Below, one piece after another: positions 20,569 through 31,435 of a stretch of DNA of 64,000 bases (positions are counted from its first letter, which is position 1; each line of letters begins with the position of its first letter). The position numbers and the translations under genes are program-made. The notes under the pieces are model-generated. The model was not told the origin of the DNA. It saw only the letters and a list, made by a program, of their open reading frames with translations, and made no database searches. The stretch spans positions 907,001 through 971,000 of the forward strand of contig CM057461.1 of the NCBI GenBank assembly GCA_030035585.1, given 5' to 3'. The stretch comes from Dugong dugon. Lineage: Eukaryota; Chordata; Mammalia; Sirenia; Dugongidae.

Positions 20569-23546
20569 TCAGTTCCAACTCATAGAGACCCCATGTACAA
20601 TAGAACGAAACACTGCCCGGTCCTGTGCCATCCTCACAATTGTTGTTATGTTTGAGCCCACTGTTGCAGCCACTGTGTCAATCCATCTCATTGAGGGTCT
20701 TCCTCTTTTTCGCTGACCCTCTACTTTACCAAGCATGATGTCCTTCTCCAGGGACTGATCCCTCCTGACAACATGTCCAAAGTATGTGAGACGAAGTCTC
20801 GCCATCCTCGCTTCTAAGGAGCATTCTGGCTGCACTTCTTCCAAGACAGACCTGTTCGTTCTTTTGGCAGTCCACGGTATATTCAATATTCTTTGCCAAC
20901 ACCACAATTCAAAGGTGTCAATTCTTCAGTCTTCCTTATTCATTGTCCACCTTTTGCATGCATATGAGGTGAATGAAAACACCATGGCTTGGGTTAGGTG
21001 CACCTCAGTCTGCAAAGTGACGTCTGTCCTTTTTAACACTTTAAAGAGGTCTTTTGCAGCAGATCTGCCCAATGCAATGCGTCTTTTGATTTCCTGACTG
21101 CTGCTTCCATGAGTGTTGATTGTGGATCCAAATAAAATGAAATCCTTGACAATTTCAATCTTTTCTCTGTTTATCATGATGTTGCTTATTGGTCCAATTG
21201 TCAGGATTTTTGTTTTCTTTATGTTGAGCTGTAATTCATACTGAAGGCTGTAGTCTTTGATCTTCATCAGTAAGTGCTTCAAGTCCTCTTCATTTTCAGC
21301 AAGCAAGGTCGTGTCATCTGCATGATGCGGGTTGAGTCTTCCGCCAATCCTGAGGACCCGTTCTTCTTTATATAGTCCAGCTTCTCGGATTATTTTCTCA
21401 GCATAGATTAAGTACGGTGAAAGGATACAACCCTGACACACACCTTTCCTAACTTCAAACCACGCAAAGTCACATTCTGTTCTGTTTAAACGACTGCCTC
21501 TTTATCTATATACAGGTTCCTCATGAGCACAATTAATTGTTCCAGAATTCCCCTTGTTCGGTTTGAACAACTGCCTCTTGGTCTATGTACAGGTTTCTCA
21601 TGAGCACAATTAAGTGTTCTGGAATTCCCATTCTTTGCAATGTTATCTATAATTTGTTATGATCCACACAGTCAAATGCCTTTGCATAGTAAATAAAACA
21701 CAGGTAAACATCTTTCTGGTATTCTCTGTCTTTAGCCAGGATCCATCTGACATCAGCAGTGATATCCCTGGTTCCACATCCTCTTCTGAATCCAGCTTGA
21801 ATTTCTGGCAGTTCCCTGTCAATGCACTGCTGCACCGAGTTTGAATGATCTTCAGCAAAATTTTACTTGTGTGTGATATTAATGATATTGTTTGATAATT
21901 TCTGCATTCAGTTGGATCACCTTTCTTTGGAATAGGCATAAATACAGATCTCTTCCAGTCAGCTGGCCAGGCAGCTGTCTTCAAATTTCTTGCCATAGAC
22001 AAGTGAGCACTTCCAGTGCTGCATCTGTTTGTTGAAACATCTCAGTTGGTATTCCATCAATTCCTTGAGCCTTGCTTTTCGCCAATGCCTTCAGTGGAGC
22101 TTGGACTTCTTCCGTCACTACCATTGATTCCTGATCGTATGTTACCTCCTGAAATGGTTGAAGGTCAACCAATTTTTTTTGGTACGGTGACACTGTGTCT
22201 ATTCCTTCCATCTTCTTCTTCTTTTTTTTTTTTTAATTGTACTTCAGGTGAAGGCTTACAGAACAAATAGTTTCTCATGAAACAGTAGTACACATATTGT
22301 TTTATGACATTGGTTAACAACCCCACAACATGTCAACCCTCTAACTTCTCAACTTTTTTTTGTGGTGAAAATACACATAGCCAAAGATACACCATTTCAA
22401 AAATTTCTACACGCACAGTTAAGTGACATTGACTACACTCTTCCAATTGTGCTGCTATTCTCACTTAAGATGAAAGCTTACAGAACAAAACAGTTTCTCA
22501 TTTAACAGTTACGACACATGTTGTCCTATGACAATGGTTAACAATCTCACAACACATCAACAATATCCTTACTCATCCTTGGGTTCCCTATCACCAGCTT
22601 CCTTGTCCCCTTCTCTCTCTTCTGGTCCTTGTCACTGTACTACTGTACCGCATTAGTCCCATTTGGTTTTATGGGGCTGTCCACTCCCAGGCTGAATGGT
22701 GAACCTCGGAGATAACCTCACCACTGAGCTAAAAGGGTGTCTGAGGGCCATACTCAAGGGGTTTCTCCAGTGTCCTTTAGGCCAGTAAATCTGGTCTTTT
22801 TTTTGTGAGTTAGAATTATGTTCTACATCCTTCTCCAGCTCTGTCCAGAACCCTCTGTTGTGATCCTGGTCAGAGCAGTCAGTGGTGGTACTAGCTGTAC
22901 TGGACTCAGTTTGGTCCTTCCATCTTTTTTTGATGCTTCCTGCATCGTTCAGTATTTTGCCCACAGAATCCTTCAATATTGCAGCTCAAGGCTTGAATTT
23001 TTTCTTCAGTTCTTTCAGCTTGAGAAATGCCGGGTGTGTTCTTCCCTTTTGGTTTTCTAACTCCAGATCTTTGCACATGTCATTATAATTCTTTACTGTG
23101 TCTGCTCAAGCTGCCCTTTGAAATCTTCTGTTCAGCTCTTTTACTTCATCATTTTTTCCATTCGCTTTAGCTACTCTCCATTCAAGAGTAAGTTTCAGAG
23201 TCTCTTCTGACATCCATTTTGGTCTTTTCTTTCTTTCCTGTCTTTTTAATGACCTCTTGCTTTCTTCAGGTATGATGTCCTTGATGTCATTCCACAGCTC
23301 ATCAGGTCTTCGGTCATTAGGATTCAACGCATCAACATATTCTTGAGATGGTCTTTAAATTCAGGTGGGATATGCTCAAGGTCATGCTTTGGCTCTCCTG
23401 TTCTTGTTCTAATTTTCTTCAGCTTCAACTTGAACTTGCATATGAGCAATTGATGGTCTGTTCTGCAGTTGGCCCCTGGCCTTGTTCTGACTGATGATAT
23501 TGAGTTTTTCCATGTCTCTTTCCACAGATGTAGTCCATTTGATTCC
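20569..23546 (-). pseudogene. Broken RTE endonuclease/reverse transcriptase ORF
   Basis: The coding sequence survives in minus-strand pieces at about 23324-23546 (endonuclease end), 23106-23327, 21981-22211, 21643-22002, 20926-21441 (RT catalytic ADD) and 20569-20907 (C-terminus). An L1 splits it at 22215-22914. A 77-bp tandem duplication around 21481-21625 and several frameshifts also break it. The RT catalytic motif reads HADD instead of the usual aromatic-ADD. Not functional. Confidence 0.85.
22215..22914 (-). mobile_element. L1 3'-end insertion nested in the RTE
   Basis: Perfect 12-bp TSDs, TCCTTCCATCTT, lie at 22203-22214 and 22915-22926. A T-rich tract (22222-22234) marks the 3' poly(A) of a minus-strand insertion. 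The sequence matches the L1 3'UTR near 26340-26880 in this window (for example the TCTGGTCTTTT and CCCTCTGTTGTGATCCTGGTCAGAGC segments). An internal near-duplication pairs 22249-22340 with 22470-22560. It is heavily 5'-truncated with no coding capacity. Confidence 0.9.
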
Positions 23547-23558
23547 CCCTGAGGTGCT

Positions 23559-24559
23559 AGTGGCTCCAGGGCTCTTTTCTGTCCTGTGCTTTCCATCTGC
23601 CCACATCTATGCGAAAGGCCCCATTAATTGCTCCTCAGTGGACTCCTCAGGAGATGCCATCTGATCCTGGCCAGGACCCCGGGCTGGTGCAGACTTTTGC
23701 TTTAACAGGTCTCCCAGTGGGCGGGGTGAGCCTTGTGTCCTGCGGGCTGTGTCCTGGAGGCCTCGGGACCACCCTGTCACCTTGGTCCTTTAAGACAAAG
23801 AAGAAGATGGCTGCCCCGCTAGGCCCCGCCCACCAGGCCCTGCCCCGCTCGGCACCGCCCCACCCCGTTAGGCCCTGCCCCATCCAAGCATCCTCCAGGC
23901 TGGTAGACTTTCCCAGGTGCGCCAGCAATTCAGCCTTCAATGCTGCCTCTCAGGTGGGCCTCCGCACTGCTTGTCACTTGAAGGAGGAATTCTCTGGAGC
24001 CCAGAGTCCCCAGAGGGGAGCAGAGGGGCACCGGACTCTCCGGTTTTCGCCTCCTGTGGTCCTGGTGGAGAGTCAGCTCGACCCCCACCCTTTCCTCTCA
24101 GATCACCTGCCTGTCCACCTGCTGAGGGATCCCAACCCAGCTCCCCACCGGACCCACGTCCTCCTCCCTAGAAGGCTGTATGGTGGGCACAGGCCACGAC
24201 CAGAGACCTGCTAAACCCAGGGCACAGGGGTCCCTCCAGCCTTGCCTGCACCCAGAGCGGTCGGGCAGGTGTGCTCCGGGAAGAAAGGGTGCTGTTCAGA
24301 GGGGGGCTTGGGGTGCTAGCAGACCCCCAGCTTGCCAGTCCAGTCCTCTGGCTACTTGGTGTCTGCTCTCAGACTCCCCTGGCCCATCCTGCGGAAGGGG
24401 CTGGAGGGCTGATAGTAATGAAAACTCAGCTCAAAGGACTGTGGGGCTGAAATGATAAGGACCTTCCATCGTGCTTGTAAATTTTTGTTGAAAGTGGAGA
24501 CTCCCAAGTCATGATTACACAGACTGTGCTGGCAAGTGGGGGTGCTGCTCTCCATGTGC
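23559..24559. other. Unique noncoding DNA
   Basis: GC-rich around 23750-23900 with a small repeat of AGGCCCCGCCCACC/AGGCCCTGCCCC. No gene recognised. Confidence 0.5.
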
Positions 24560-25050
24560 CAGGGGACCCCCTCCCCTTTCCCTGCCCACCTCCCCTTCCC
24601 TGCTCCCCCTCCCCCTTCCCCTTCCCTGCTCCCCCTTCCCCTTCCCTGCTCCCCCTTCTCCTTCTCCCTCCCCCTGCTCCCTTCCTTGCTCCCCCTCCCT
24701 ACCCCCTTCCCTGCTCCCCCTCCCCTTCCCTGCTCCCCCTTCCCCTTTCCCCTACCCTCCCACTTCCCTCCTCCTCCTCCCCTCTTCCTTCCTCCTCCTC
24801 CTCCCCTTCCCTGCTCCTCCTTCCCCTTCCCCTCCCCCTGCCCCCTTCCCCCCTGCCCCCTTCTCTGCTCCTCCTCCCCCTACCCCCTTCCCTGCTCCCC
24901 CTCCCCTTCTCTCTCCCCTTCCCCTTCCCTGCTTCCCACCCTGTCCCCTTCCCCCTTCCCCGCCCCTTCCTTACTCCTCCTCCCCTTGCCCCCTTCCCTG
25001 ATCCCCCTCCCCCACCCCTTTCTCTCTTTCCTCCTCCACCATTGTAGCTC
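24560..25050. repeat. Polypyrimidine CCCCTTCCCTGCTCC tract
   Basis: Nearly 500 bases of almost pure C/T on the plus strand, built from CCCCTTCCCCTTCCCTGCTCCCCCT variants. Such polypurine-polypyrimidine tracts can form triplex (H-DNA). Pro/Ser/Leu-rich and Gly/Arg/Glu-rich open frames are artefacts. Confidence 0.95.
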
Positions 25051-26315
25051 TCCTTACCCTCCTGACACCTTTTGCTCTGAGGGCCAATTGAGGGTCTGAC
25101 TTGGGGGGGGCCCTGGATGCTCCTCACCCTTCCTCCTGGGCACTAGCATTCAGCCACCTTGCAGGGGAGGTGGTCTCCACGCATGGGTGGGTGGTGACAA
25201 CCTCAGGTCCCTTTGCTGGTGTCCAAGCAAGGTAGGCTGGCATCACAGCCCCGGGAATGGGTTCCAGAATTGACAGGCCTGGGCAAGCCCCCTCTCTGTG
25301 GCTTCCCAGCTGTGAGCCTCAGTGTCCTCATCCTGAAATGAGAGTCACAGCCTCGCCTGCCAAGGACCGGGAGGTCGACTGCCCTGGAAGGTGATGAGGA
25401 CAAAGAGCCCGCCTGTGCTGCTTCCCTGTGAGAAGGATGTGTGCAGAACCTATTCCTCCCCTGCCAAGGGCTCAACCTCACCTAGGAGCACCTGGTTTCC
25501 ACCAGCACTGGGTGAGGGGAGAGGAAAGCAGGTGTCTAAATGGGCTGACGGGGGTGGTTCTTGTAATCTTGCCCATCAGGGGTGTGGGTGGCTCAAGAGG
25601 GGAGGATCCAGGGGCCCCTGCATGTTGAGCCCACCTGGCCAGGCCTCCTCAATGGAGGTGGGTGGTGGGCTTTCTTCCCTGGCTCTGGCTACCTGCAGGT
25701 TCCCCAGCTGGACGCGGCTCCTTCCAGGAGGAGAGAGACCGAAAGCCACACAGGGGAAGGAGGAGGAGCTGGGCTCCCTGAGGGTGGCCACTAGCACCAC
25801 GCTCCCCAGGCTGAGCAGGAACTGGGGTGTCCTGCCACGGGGGTGAGGAGGGAAGGGAGCATCAGGACAGGCAGAAGCCTGGAGCCTGGAGCTGTCCGCG
25901 GTGCTGCTGGCTCTCTCCTCCCCAGCCCGCCTGGCCGTGTTGTGTCTTCCTTCCTGCTGGTCGCTGATGTCAGGAGGCCTAGCAGTTGCCCTTGCCAGCT
26001 GCCCAGGCTCTGTAACGGTGGGTGTGGTGACATCCTGGTCCTTCCTGGCCCTGTCCCCAATATATGAAAGAGGGGTGCTCTGGGTCCCAGGACACCACTC
26101 AAGTACGCAGGGTGATTTTTTCATCTCAGCATTAGCTGGCTCTGGGGACTTAAACCATGTCCTTGAACCTTTGTCTCTGTGGGTCTCAGTTTGTCTGCTG
26201 ACCGGGTCTGGCCTGGGTCCACCAAGATGGGCTTACAAGCCTGGGTGGGCTTAGTCCCTGGATCAGCTTTGTCCAGCCCCCCAAACTTTTCAGGATTTGA
26301 AGCTTCACCCACAGC
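25051..26315. other. Unique noncoding DNA
   Basis: No gene or repeat recognised. Open frames of up to about 180 codons on both strands overlap each other and have no domain-like features. Confidence 0.5.
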
Positions 26316-26332
26316 AGGGCGAGCCAGTTCTT

Positions 26333-27868
26333 TTTAATTTATTTTGTTTTTAAATTATTATTTTATTGTTGTACTTTAACTGAAAGTTTACAATTCAAGT
26401 CTCTCATACAAAAATTTATACATACATTGTTATGTGACCCTAATTGCTCTCCCTATACTGTGACAAGCAAACTCCTCCCTTTCCACCCCTGATTTCCCGT
26501 GTCCATTCAACCATCTCCTGACCCTCTCTGCCTTCTCATCTCACCTATGGACAGGAGCTGCCCATTTAGCCTCATGTATCTACCTAAGCTAAGCTAAGGA
26601 GCACACTCTTCATGAGTATCATTTTATGTCCCATAGTTCAGTCTAATCTTTGAAGAGTTGGCCTCGGGAATGGTTTTAGTTCTGGGTTGACAGAGAGTCC
26701 AGGGGCCGTGCTTTCTGGGGTTCCTCCAGTCTCAGACCATTAAGTCTGGTCTTTTACTAGAATTTGAGTTCTGTACCCCACTTTTCTCCTGCTCCATCAG
26801 GGACTCTCTGTTGTGTTCCCTGTTAGAGCGGTCATTGGTGGTAGCCGGGCACCATCTAGTTCTTCTGGTCTCAGGCTGATGAAGTCTCTGGTTTATGTGG
26901 CCCTTTCTGTCTCTCGGGCTAATACTTTCCTTGTGCCTTTGGTGTTCCTCATTCTCCTTTACTACAGGTGGTTGGGACCAGTTGATGCATCTTAGATGGC
27001 CGCTTGCGAGCTTTTAAGACCCCAGACACCACTCACCAAAGTAGGATTCAGAACATTTTCTTAATAAACTTTGTTATGCCAATTGACTTAGATGTCCTCT
27101 GAAACCATGGTCCCCAGACCCCTGCCCCTGCTACTCTGTCCTTCAAAGTGTTTGGTTGTATTCAGGAAACTTCTTAGCTTTGGTTTAGTCCAGTTGTGCT
27201 GACTTCCCCTGTAGTGTGTACTGTCCTTCCCTTCACCTAAGATAATTCTTATCTACTATCTAGTTAGTGAATAACCCTCTCCCTCCCTCCCCACCCTCGT
27301 AACCATCGAAGAATGTTTTCTTCTTGTGTTTAAACCTTTTCTTGAGTTCTTATAATAGCGATCTTATACAGTATTTGTCTTTTTGTGACTGACTAAATTC
27401 ACTCAGCATGTTATAAATTCACTCCATGTTATAAGATGTTTCACAGATTCATCATTGTTGTGTATCATTGCATAGTATTCCATTATGTGAATAAACCATA
27501 ATTTGTTTATCCATTCATCTGTTGATGGGCACCTAGGTTGTTTCCATCTTTTTGCTATTGTGAACAATGCTGCAATAAACATGGGTGTGCATATGTCTAT
27601 TTGTGTGACAGCTCTTATTTCTCTAGGATATATTCCAGGGAGTAGGATTGCTGGATCGTATGGTACTTCTATTTCAAGCTTTTTAAGGAAGCACCAAATC
27701 AATTTCCTAAGTGGTTGTACCATTTTACATTTTCACCAACAGTGTATAAGTGTTCCAGTCTCTCCACAACCTCTCCAACATTTATTATTTTGTGTTTTTT
27801 GGATTAATGCTAGCCTTGTTGGGGTGAGATGGTATCTCATTGTAGTTTTGATTTGCATTTCTTTAATG
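26333..27868 (-). mobile_element. 5'-truncated L1 with target-site duplication
   Basis: A 17-bp TSD, AGGGYGAGCCRGTTCTT, occurs at 26316-26332 and 27869-27885. Its two mismatches are both transitions consistent with CpG decay. The element has a T-rich start, an L1 3'UTR (about 26333-27390) and then the end of ORF2. About 1.5 kb survives. Confidence 0.92.
27403..27723 (-). pseudogene. L1 ORF2 C-terminal remnant
   Basis: The minus-strand translation contains [40 protein letters not shown] and [20 protein letters not shown], the conserved C-terminal part of L1 ORF2p. It lacks the endonuclease and RT domains and is inactive. Confidence 0.93.
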
Positions 27869-27885
27869 AGGGTGAGCCGGTTCTT

Positions 27886-29639
27886 GACAGTAGACCCCAG
27901 CCCGTTGTTCTAAAGGCATTAAAATCACCTCCATGATCACAGGGAGCCCACGAGGTCCAGGGCAGCTGGCCACCCCACCTGAGGAGGGCCCAGAAACCCG
28001 GTCTGCTGAGGACATCATAGGCCCTGGCCTTGACAAAGGCCAATCCTGGGGACCTGGCGTGGCACTCACCACATTACTCTTCCTCCACCACAGCTGCCCC
28101 CCGCTCAGCATCACCCATGTCAGCACCACCTCCCCCTGTGGGGAGGGTTCCAGTGGGCACAGACACCAGACGTATGATGTCTGTCTGTCTGTATGAGTTC
28201 CAAAGGGCTTGGGGATGCAGAGGCCAGGGCTCATAGGGTTGCAAGCACTTTGTGATGGGGCCTCTGTGTCTCCTCTGCCTCCTCCTGCTGGGCTTGGGCC
28301 CCTCTTGGAGTCCTAGGAGGGCCCCACTTGGTCCAGGATTGTTGTTTATTCCACAGGGGTAACTACAGGTTTTACAGGTCCTATGCAAAAGGGGCCATGG
28401 GGCCTGTGCCCAAAATGACTGAGACATTCAGTGGGCAACAGCAGAGCCCTGAGCCTCTCAGGGTCTGTGGTCTGTGCAGGCTGTGCAGTGTCCCGATCCC
28501 CCATCCACACTGAGCAGAGGACTGTCAGACAGTGGTGCTGGACGGCAGTGCTGGATGGTGCCTCATCTAGGGGGTACAGAAGGCCAGGTGGGGGCACCAT
28601 CTGGGCCTGTCCCTGCCCCACTACCCACCAGCTGCAGACAGGGGAAGGCAAGGGACAGGCAAGCAGGGAGGTTCAGAGTCTGCCTACATGTAGCACACCA
28701 CAGTCCAGCTCACCCTGGCCTGTGGCGGCAGCTGGGCACTCACAGCCCGCGGCCACAGCCTGGCCTTTGCCCTGCCTGGCCCTCTGGGTCCTGCTGGAAG
28801 GTGACCAGGTAGGGAATAAGGAGGTATTGCTGCTCTGTGCTGACACTATCGTGAGGAGGAAGGCCCTCACTCACACGTGCCTGTGAACACTCCCTCACGG
28901 CTCAGGGACCAGCGGGGCGCCCCCTCCCCAGGGTCTGCAGGAAGGGTAGGTGTGCCCAGCCTCTTCCCGTCTGATTGGGGCGTCCGCTGCACGGCAGCAT
29001 CTCTCCTCTGAGCACAGTGGCAGGCCCACCCTCAAAGCTGCCATGGGCTGTGGATACTCAGGGCAGAATGAGCACCCCGCAGCACCTGGAGCAATGAGAT
29101 GAAGAAGACACCATCCTTGGTCCTCTCCTCTCCCCCACCACCCTGCCCTACTCCAGTGCGGGCTGCCCCATTAGTATGACCTGATTTCCAGCCTCATCTA
29201 GGGATTATCCTGACAGAAGGCACAGCTTCTCATTCACGCTTCCTGACTGATCCAGCCCCACCCAGCCTGGCCCGGGACTGTCCCCCCAGACTCTCTTCAT
29301 ATATCCTGACCATCTAGTGCCGGAATGCTCCCCAGGGGCATGAGCGCACTGCCCAGCGGCCATGATTTGAAACCTTGAAGAATGAATGAGTGAGAGAAGA
29401 GGGAATGAACGATGTGCCGCTGCCTCCAGGACCCCTTTTCTGTCTGTCTGACTCTGGTGGAGTTCAACCTCACCCAAGGCCAAGGCCTGCCCCGAGGTGG
29501 CAAGATGTGGCAGATTAGCACTAGGGAGCCAGGTTGCCCGGCCCTCAAACGCAAACTGTTCTAATCGCTGCTGGACAGATCCGGACCGGGCACCAAGCAC
29601 ATGCCCACGGCGGGCAAACAGTTAAGGAGCACCACCAGG
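27886..29639. other. Unique noncoding DNA
   Basis: Nothing recognisable as a gene or repeat apart from a short TCTG run near 28180. Chance open frames only. Confidence 0.5.
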
Positions 29640-29940
29640 AACACCATGTAGTCAAGTAGTTAATTGACTTTGCCTCAATCAGCTCCATGAATATTCATGA
29701 GGTGCCGGTCCCAATCAGGCCCGTTGTCTGGTGCGCTCCCGACTCCTCCTGCACAGCGGCCACAGAGCTTTTCCTCTCGGTGGTGACACAACACGGAGGA
29801 GGCTCCGCGCCACCCGCCGCCGCCGGCCCTGATTGGCCCAGCTGCTCTCTTGAAAATGCCATAGCAACCCCTGGCTGGTTGCCTAGCAATTCTTCCCTTC
29901 CTTCTTTTTATCCTAAAGCCAAAACCAGTAATCCATAGGC
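29640..29940. promoter_or_regulatory. Promoter/enhancer-like element: POU palindrome, CCAAT box, paired X-boxes
   Basis: The 14-bp palindrome CATGAATATTCATG at 29686-29699 resembles a POU dimer site. ATTGG at 29832-29836 is an inverted CCAAT (NF-Y) box within CTGATTGGCC. TGCCATAGCAAC (29857-29868) and GTTGCCTAGCAA (29878-29889) are two RFX X-box-like sites about 10 bp apart. The middle is CpG-rich (CCGCGCCACCCGCCGCCGCCGG). The low-repeat composition suggests selective constraint; conservation itself could not be tested. Confidence 0.6.
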
Positions 29941-29967
29941 TTAGGGCGGAAAATGCCTCTGTGCCGT

Positions 29968-30428
29968 GTGTGCGTGCGTGTGTGTATATACACACATACA
30001 CAGGTATATATATGTCTATGTGACTGCATGTGTGTGTGTGTGTATACATGTTTGTATCTGTGATTATATGAAGGAGTCCTTGTGGCGCTGCGGTTAGGCA
30101 CTCAGCTGCTAACTGAAAGGTCCACCGTTTGAACCCACCAGCCACTCCTCAGAAGAATGTGGCCGTCTGCTTCTGTAAAGATTACAGCCTTGGAAACCCT
30201 AAGGGTAGTTCTACTCTGTCCTTAGGGCCGCTATGAGTTAGAATCGACTCCATGGCAATGCGTTTGGGTGATTGTATGTGTGTGTCCATATACGTACACA
30301 CAGAGGCATATCCATATGTATCTGTGACTGTGTGTACACGTGTATGCACTCACAGGGACATGTGTATCTGTGACTGCATGCATGTGTACATATACACACA
30401 CAGGTATAGCTATATGTGTTGGTGACTG
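29968..30428. repeat. TG/TATATG microsatellite split by a SINE
   Basis: GTGTGTGTATATACACACATACACAGG repeats run to 30070 and resume after the SINE at about 30268, with CTGTGACTG(C/T) units recurring every 50-60 bp. Confidence 0.9.
30071..30267 (+). mobile_element. AfroSINE with target-site duplication
   Basis: Head GGCGCTGCGGTTAGGCACTCAGCTGCTAACTG, B-box-like GTTTGAACCC, body CTTGGAAACCCTAAGGGTAGTTCTACTCTG and tail GCTATGAGTTAGAATCGACTCCATGGCAATG. The TSD GTGATTRTATG flanks it at 30060-30070 and 30268-30278 with one mismatch. Confidence 0.95.
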
Positions 30429-30764
30429 TGTATGAGAGGAGGAAGCTGAAAGGGCCGCCCCTGCCGTCAACAGCACCCCAAAGACGGGAGTGCCCATGTT
30501 GCCTGATGACCACCCCCGCCTGCAGCCCAGTGCTTGGAGTTCTGGATGGTCCCTTGTTTGAGAGTGAGAGATATTAGGGACAGAGGCTCCTGGCCAAAGC
30601 AGGACATCCTCGGCTGCCCACTGGCGTCACCCACCCACCAACAAGGAGCCCCAAGCCCTAGCCCTTTGGGAAGGCCCCGGCTGCCATCGCTGAGGGCACG
30701 TGGTGGGTGGCTTGTCTTCAATACTCCTGTTCCCTTCTAGGTGACACAGAGATAATTTCACCCC
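30429..30764. other. Unique noncoding DNA
   Basis: No gene or repeat recognised. Confidence 0.5.
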
Positions 30765-30892
30765 CAGGCCCTGACGTCACGACCACGCCCAGACCTTGGC
30801 GTCACGACCACGCCCAGACCCTGAAGTGATGGCCACGCCCAGACCCTGACGACAAGGCCACGCCCAGGCCCTGACGGCAGGGACACACTGGG
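30765..30892. repeat. 26-27 bp minisatellite with CRE and CACGCCC motifs
   Basis: About five head-to-tail copies of CCCTGACGTCACGACCACGCCCAGA. The first carries a perfect CRE, TGACGTCA, at 30772-30779. The second has GGCGTCA, and later copies are more decayed. The CCACGCCC block resembles a KLF/EGR-type GC motif and persists in four copies. Confidence 0.9.
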
Positions 30893-31435
30893 CATCTGCC
30901 GTTTTATGGTCCAGGGGAGTAAACAGACCAGTCCCGGCAGTAGAAGGGCAAGCGCTCTGACGCAGCTGTCTAGGGCCGGGCGCTCCCTTGCTGCCGGCGG
31001 TTACGTCAGGTGGTGCTGGCCATGGGTGAGGTCTGACCCTTGCAGAGCTAGGCCCACGGCGTGGTGTCGTCCACGTGTCCGCTGCCTGTGCTGGCACCTG
31101 AGGGCCTGCCCGAGCCTCCCCACCATGCCCCTCCTGCACCCCACCTCCCCCCTCTCTGCAGAGGGCTCACATCAGTCTGACCTAGGACCCTTCTTGGAGA
31201 GGGGTCTCTAGTGGACACTGGGGGCTAGACCCTCTGGGAGGGAAGAGAGTGGTGGAAAGGCCCCTCTCTGATGGGCGTTGGCATTTACTTTTCCTTAAAG
31301 AAAAGGTTGAAGAAGACTCACCCTGGGGGACAAGCCTAGAGGCTCAGACTTGAGGGCGACACTATGGGAACACCGTGGGGGCTGGGCCTCAGAGGTGTAG
31401 CGCTGAACTGTCTCCCTGCCTCTGGGGTTCATGGA
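30893..31435. other. Unique noncoding DNA
   Basis: No gene or repeat recognised. Confidence 0.5.

Larger units (their letters stand above)
20547..23546 (-). mobile_element. RTE (BovB-class) LINE, 5'-truncated, with nested L1
   Basis: Perfect 12-bp target-site duplications, CCCTGAGGTGCT, flank the element at 20535-20546 and 23547-23558. Without the nested L1 it is about 2.3 kb. On the minus strand it encodes, in order, the end of an AP-type endonuclease domain (with TDHQLLICKFKLKLKK), a linker, and a reverse transcriptase with the ADDTTLLAE motif. The C-terminal section ends FGHVVRRD...RPSMRWIDTVA, typical of afrotherian RTE. The 3' end carries GTT repeats next to the target site. Frame breaks and stops show it is dead. 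Confidence 0.93.
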
